Shown here piece after piece: positions 6,143-6,621 of a stretch of DNA of 6,621 nucleotides (within the stretch, counting starts at the first letter, position 1; every line of letters starts with the position of its first letter). The DNA is taken from positions 1 to 6,621 of the forward strand of contig CALXGC010000040.1 of NCBI GenBank assembly GCA_944387755.1, written 5' to 3'. The position numbers and the translations under genes were made by a program. Origin of the DNA: an uncultured Oscillospiraceae bacterium (lineage in GTDB: Bacteria; Bacillota_A; Clostridia; Oscillospirales; Oscillospiraceae). The notes under the pieces were generated by a model. It had not been told where the DNA came from, made no database searches, and saw only the letters and a program-made list of their open reading frames with translations.

Positions 6143-6621
6143 TTACAGGGAGGTCTTGATGCGTTCCACAGCCTGACGGGTGGCCTCCGCGTCGCCGAAG
6201 GCGGTGAGGCGGATGTAGCCCTCGCCGCTGGGGCCGAAGCCCGCGCCGGGGGTGGTGGCCACGTTGGCCCTGTCCAGCAGCAGGTCGAAGAACTCCCAGG
6301 AGCCCATGCCGTTGGGGGCTTTGAGCCAGATATAGGGGGCGTTTACCCCGCCGAAGCAGGTGAGGCCGGCGGCGGTGAGGCCCTCCCGGATGACCTGGGC
6401 GTTGTTCCGGTAGTAGCCGATGGCCTCCTGAATCTGGGCTCTGCCCTCCGGGGTGTAGATGGCGGCCGCGCCCCGCTGGACCACATAGGGGACGCCGTTG
6501 AACTTGGTGCACTGGCGGCGGTTCCACAGGGCGTTGAGCTTGGCCCCGTCCCGCTCCAGCTCCATGGGCACCACGGTGTAGGCGCAGCGGTTGCCGGTAA
6601 AGCCGGCGGTCTTGGAGTAGG
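6143..6621 (-). CDS. dapL: LL-diaminopimelate aminotransferase, C-terminal part, truncated by the window edge
   Basis: PLP-dependent class I/II aminotransferase that converts tetrahydrodipicolinate directly to LL-2,6-diaminopimelate with glutamate as amino donor, for lysine and peptidoglycan synthesis. The window holds the last 158 residues (first full codon at 6619) of an expected 395-410. The fragment opens at [12 protein letters not shown]3 is the Schiff-base lysine and R11 the phosphate-binding arginine of the SKxxGxxGxR motif. DapL-type signatures follow: [16 protein letters not shown] (about 34-49), [24 protein letters not shown], and [21 protein letters not shown], with R137 the likely substrate-carboxylate arginine. 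The combination of TKFNGV and NAPYIWLK separates DapL from aspartate aminotransferases. The stop is TAA (6145-6143), converging on the FAD oxidoreductase terminator. The start, promoter and any operon partners lie beyond the right edge. The gene is intact as far as it can be seen. Confidence 0.95.
   Translation of the reverse strand, partial: YSKTAGFTGNRCAYTVVPMELERDGAKLNALWNRRQCTKFNGVPYVVQRGAAAIYTPEGRAQIQEAIGYYRNNAQVIREGLTAAGLTCFGGVNAPYIWLKAPNGMGSWEFFDLLLDRANVATTPGAGFGPSGEGYIRLTAFGDAEATRQAVERIKTSL

Overview
This window looks like ordinary core chromosome from a GC-rich member of the Bacillota (Firmicutes). The best inference is a Clostridia lineage of the Oscillospiraceae/Flavonifractor type. 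Three things support this: a PolC-type replicative polymerase, which is largely confined to Firmicutes and close relatives; an LL-diaminopimelate aminotransferase (DapL), the lysine/cell-wall route common in anaerobic Clostridia; and strong GC bias at third codon positions. Genus-level placement cannot be made from the sequence alone. No mobile element, phage gene, CRISPR array, tRNA or rRNA was found.

Layout. (1) 1-2885, + strand: the 3' two thirds of polC, entering inside the proofreading exonuclease and running through the PHP remnant, zinc-binding region, polymerase core and C-terminal clamp-binding peptide. (2) 2886-3067: a spacer with a 12-bp near-direct repeat, a strong housekeeping promoter (TTGCAT-17-TATAAT) and a ribosome binding site. 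(3) 3068-3784, +: a seven-helix Bax inhibitor-1/YccA family membrane protein. (4) 3788-3821: a perfect 34-bp palindromic terminator shared with the convergent gene. (5) 3836-4381, -: a small FMN nitroreductase family protein. (6) 4382-4510: a divergent promoter region with a 7-7-7 inverted repeat lying exactly between the two -35 elements. (7) 4511-6097, +: a COG2509-type FAD-dependent oxidoreductase. (8) 6103-6136: a strong intrinsic terminator. (9) 6143-6621, -: the C-terminal 40% of DapL, running off the right edge.

How the genes relate. polC (replication) and dapL (lysine and peptidoglycan precursor synthesis) are housekeeping genes and partial here. The Bax inhibitor-1 gene is a single-gene transcription unit with its own promoter and terminator. 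The nitroreductase and the FAD oxidoreductase are transcribed head to head from a 129-bp region, so the two flavoenzymes may be co-regulated; this is inference. I see no convincing novel multi-gene system. The points most worth a second look are the divergent flavoenzyme control region, the unusually short predicted leader of the FAD oxidoreductase, and the tandem repeat upstream of the Bax inhibitor-1 promoter.
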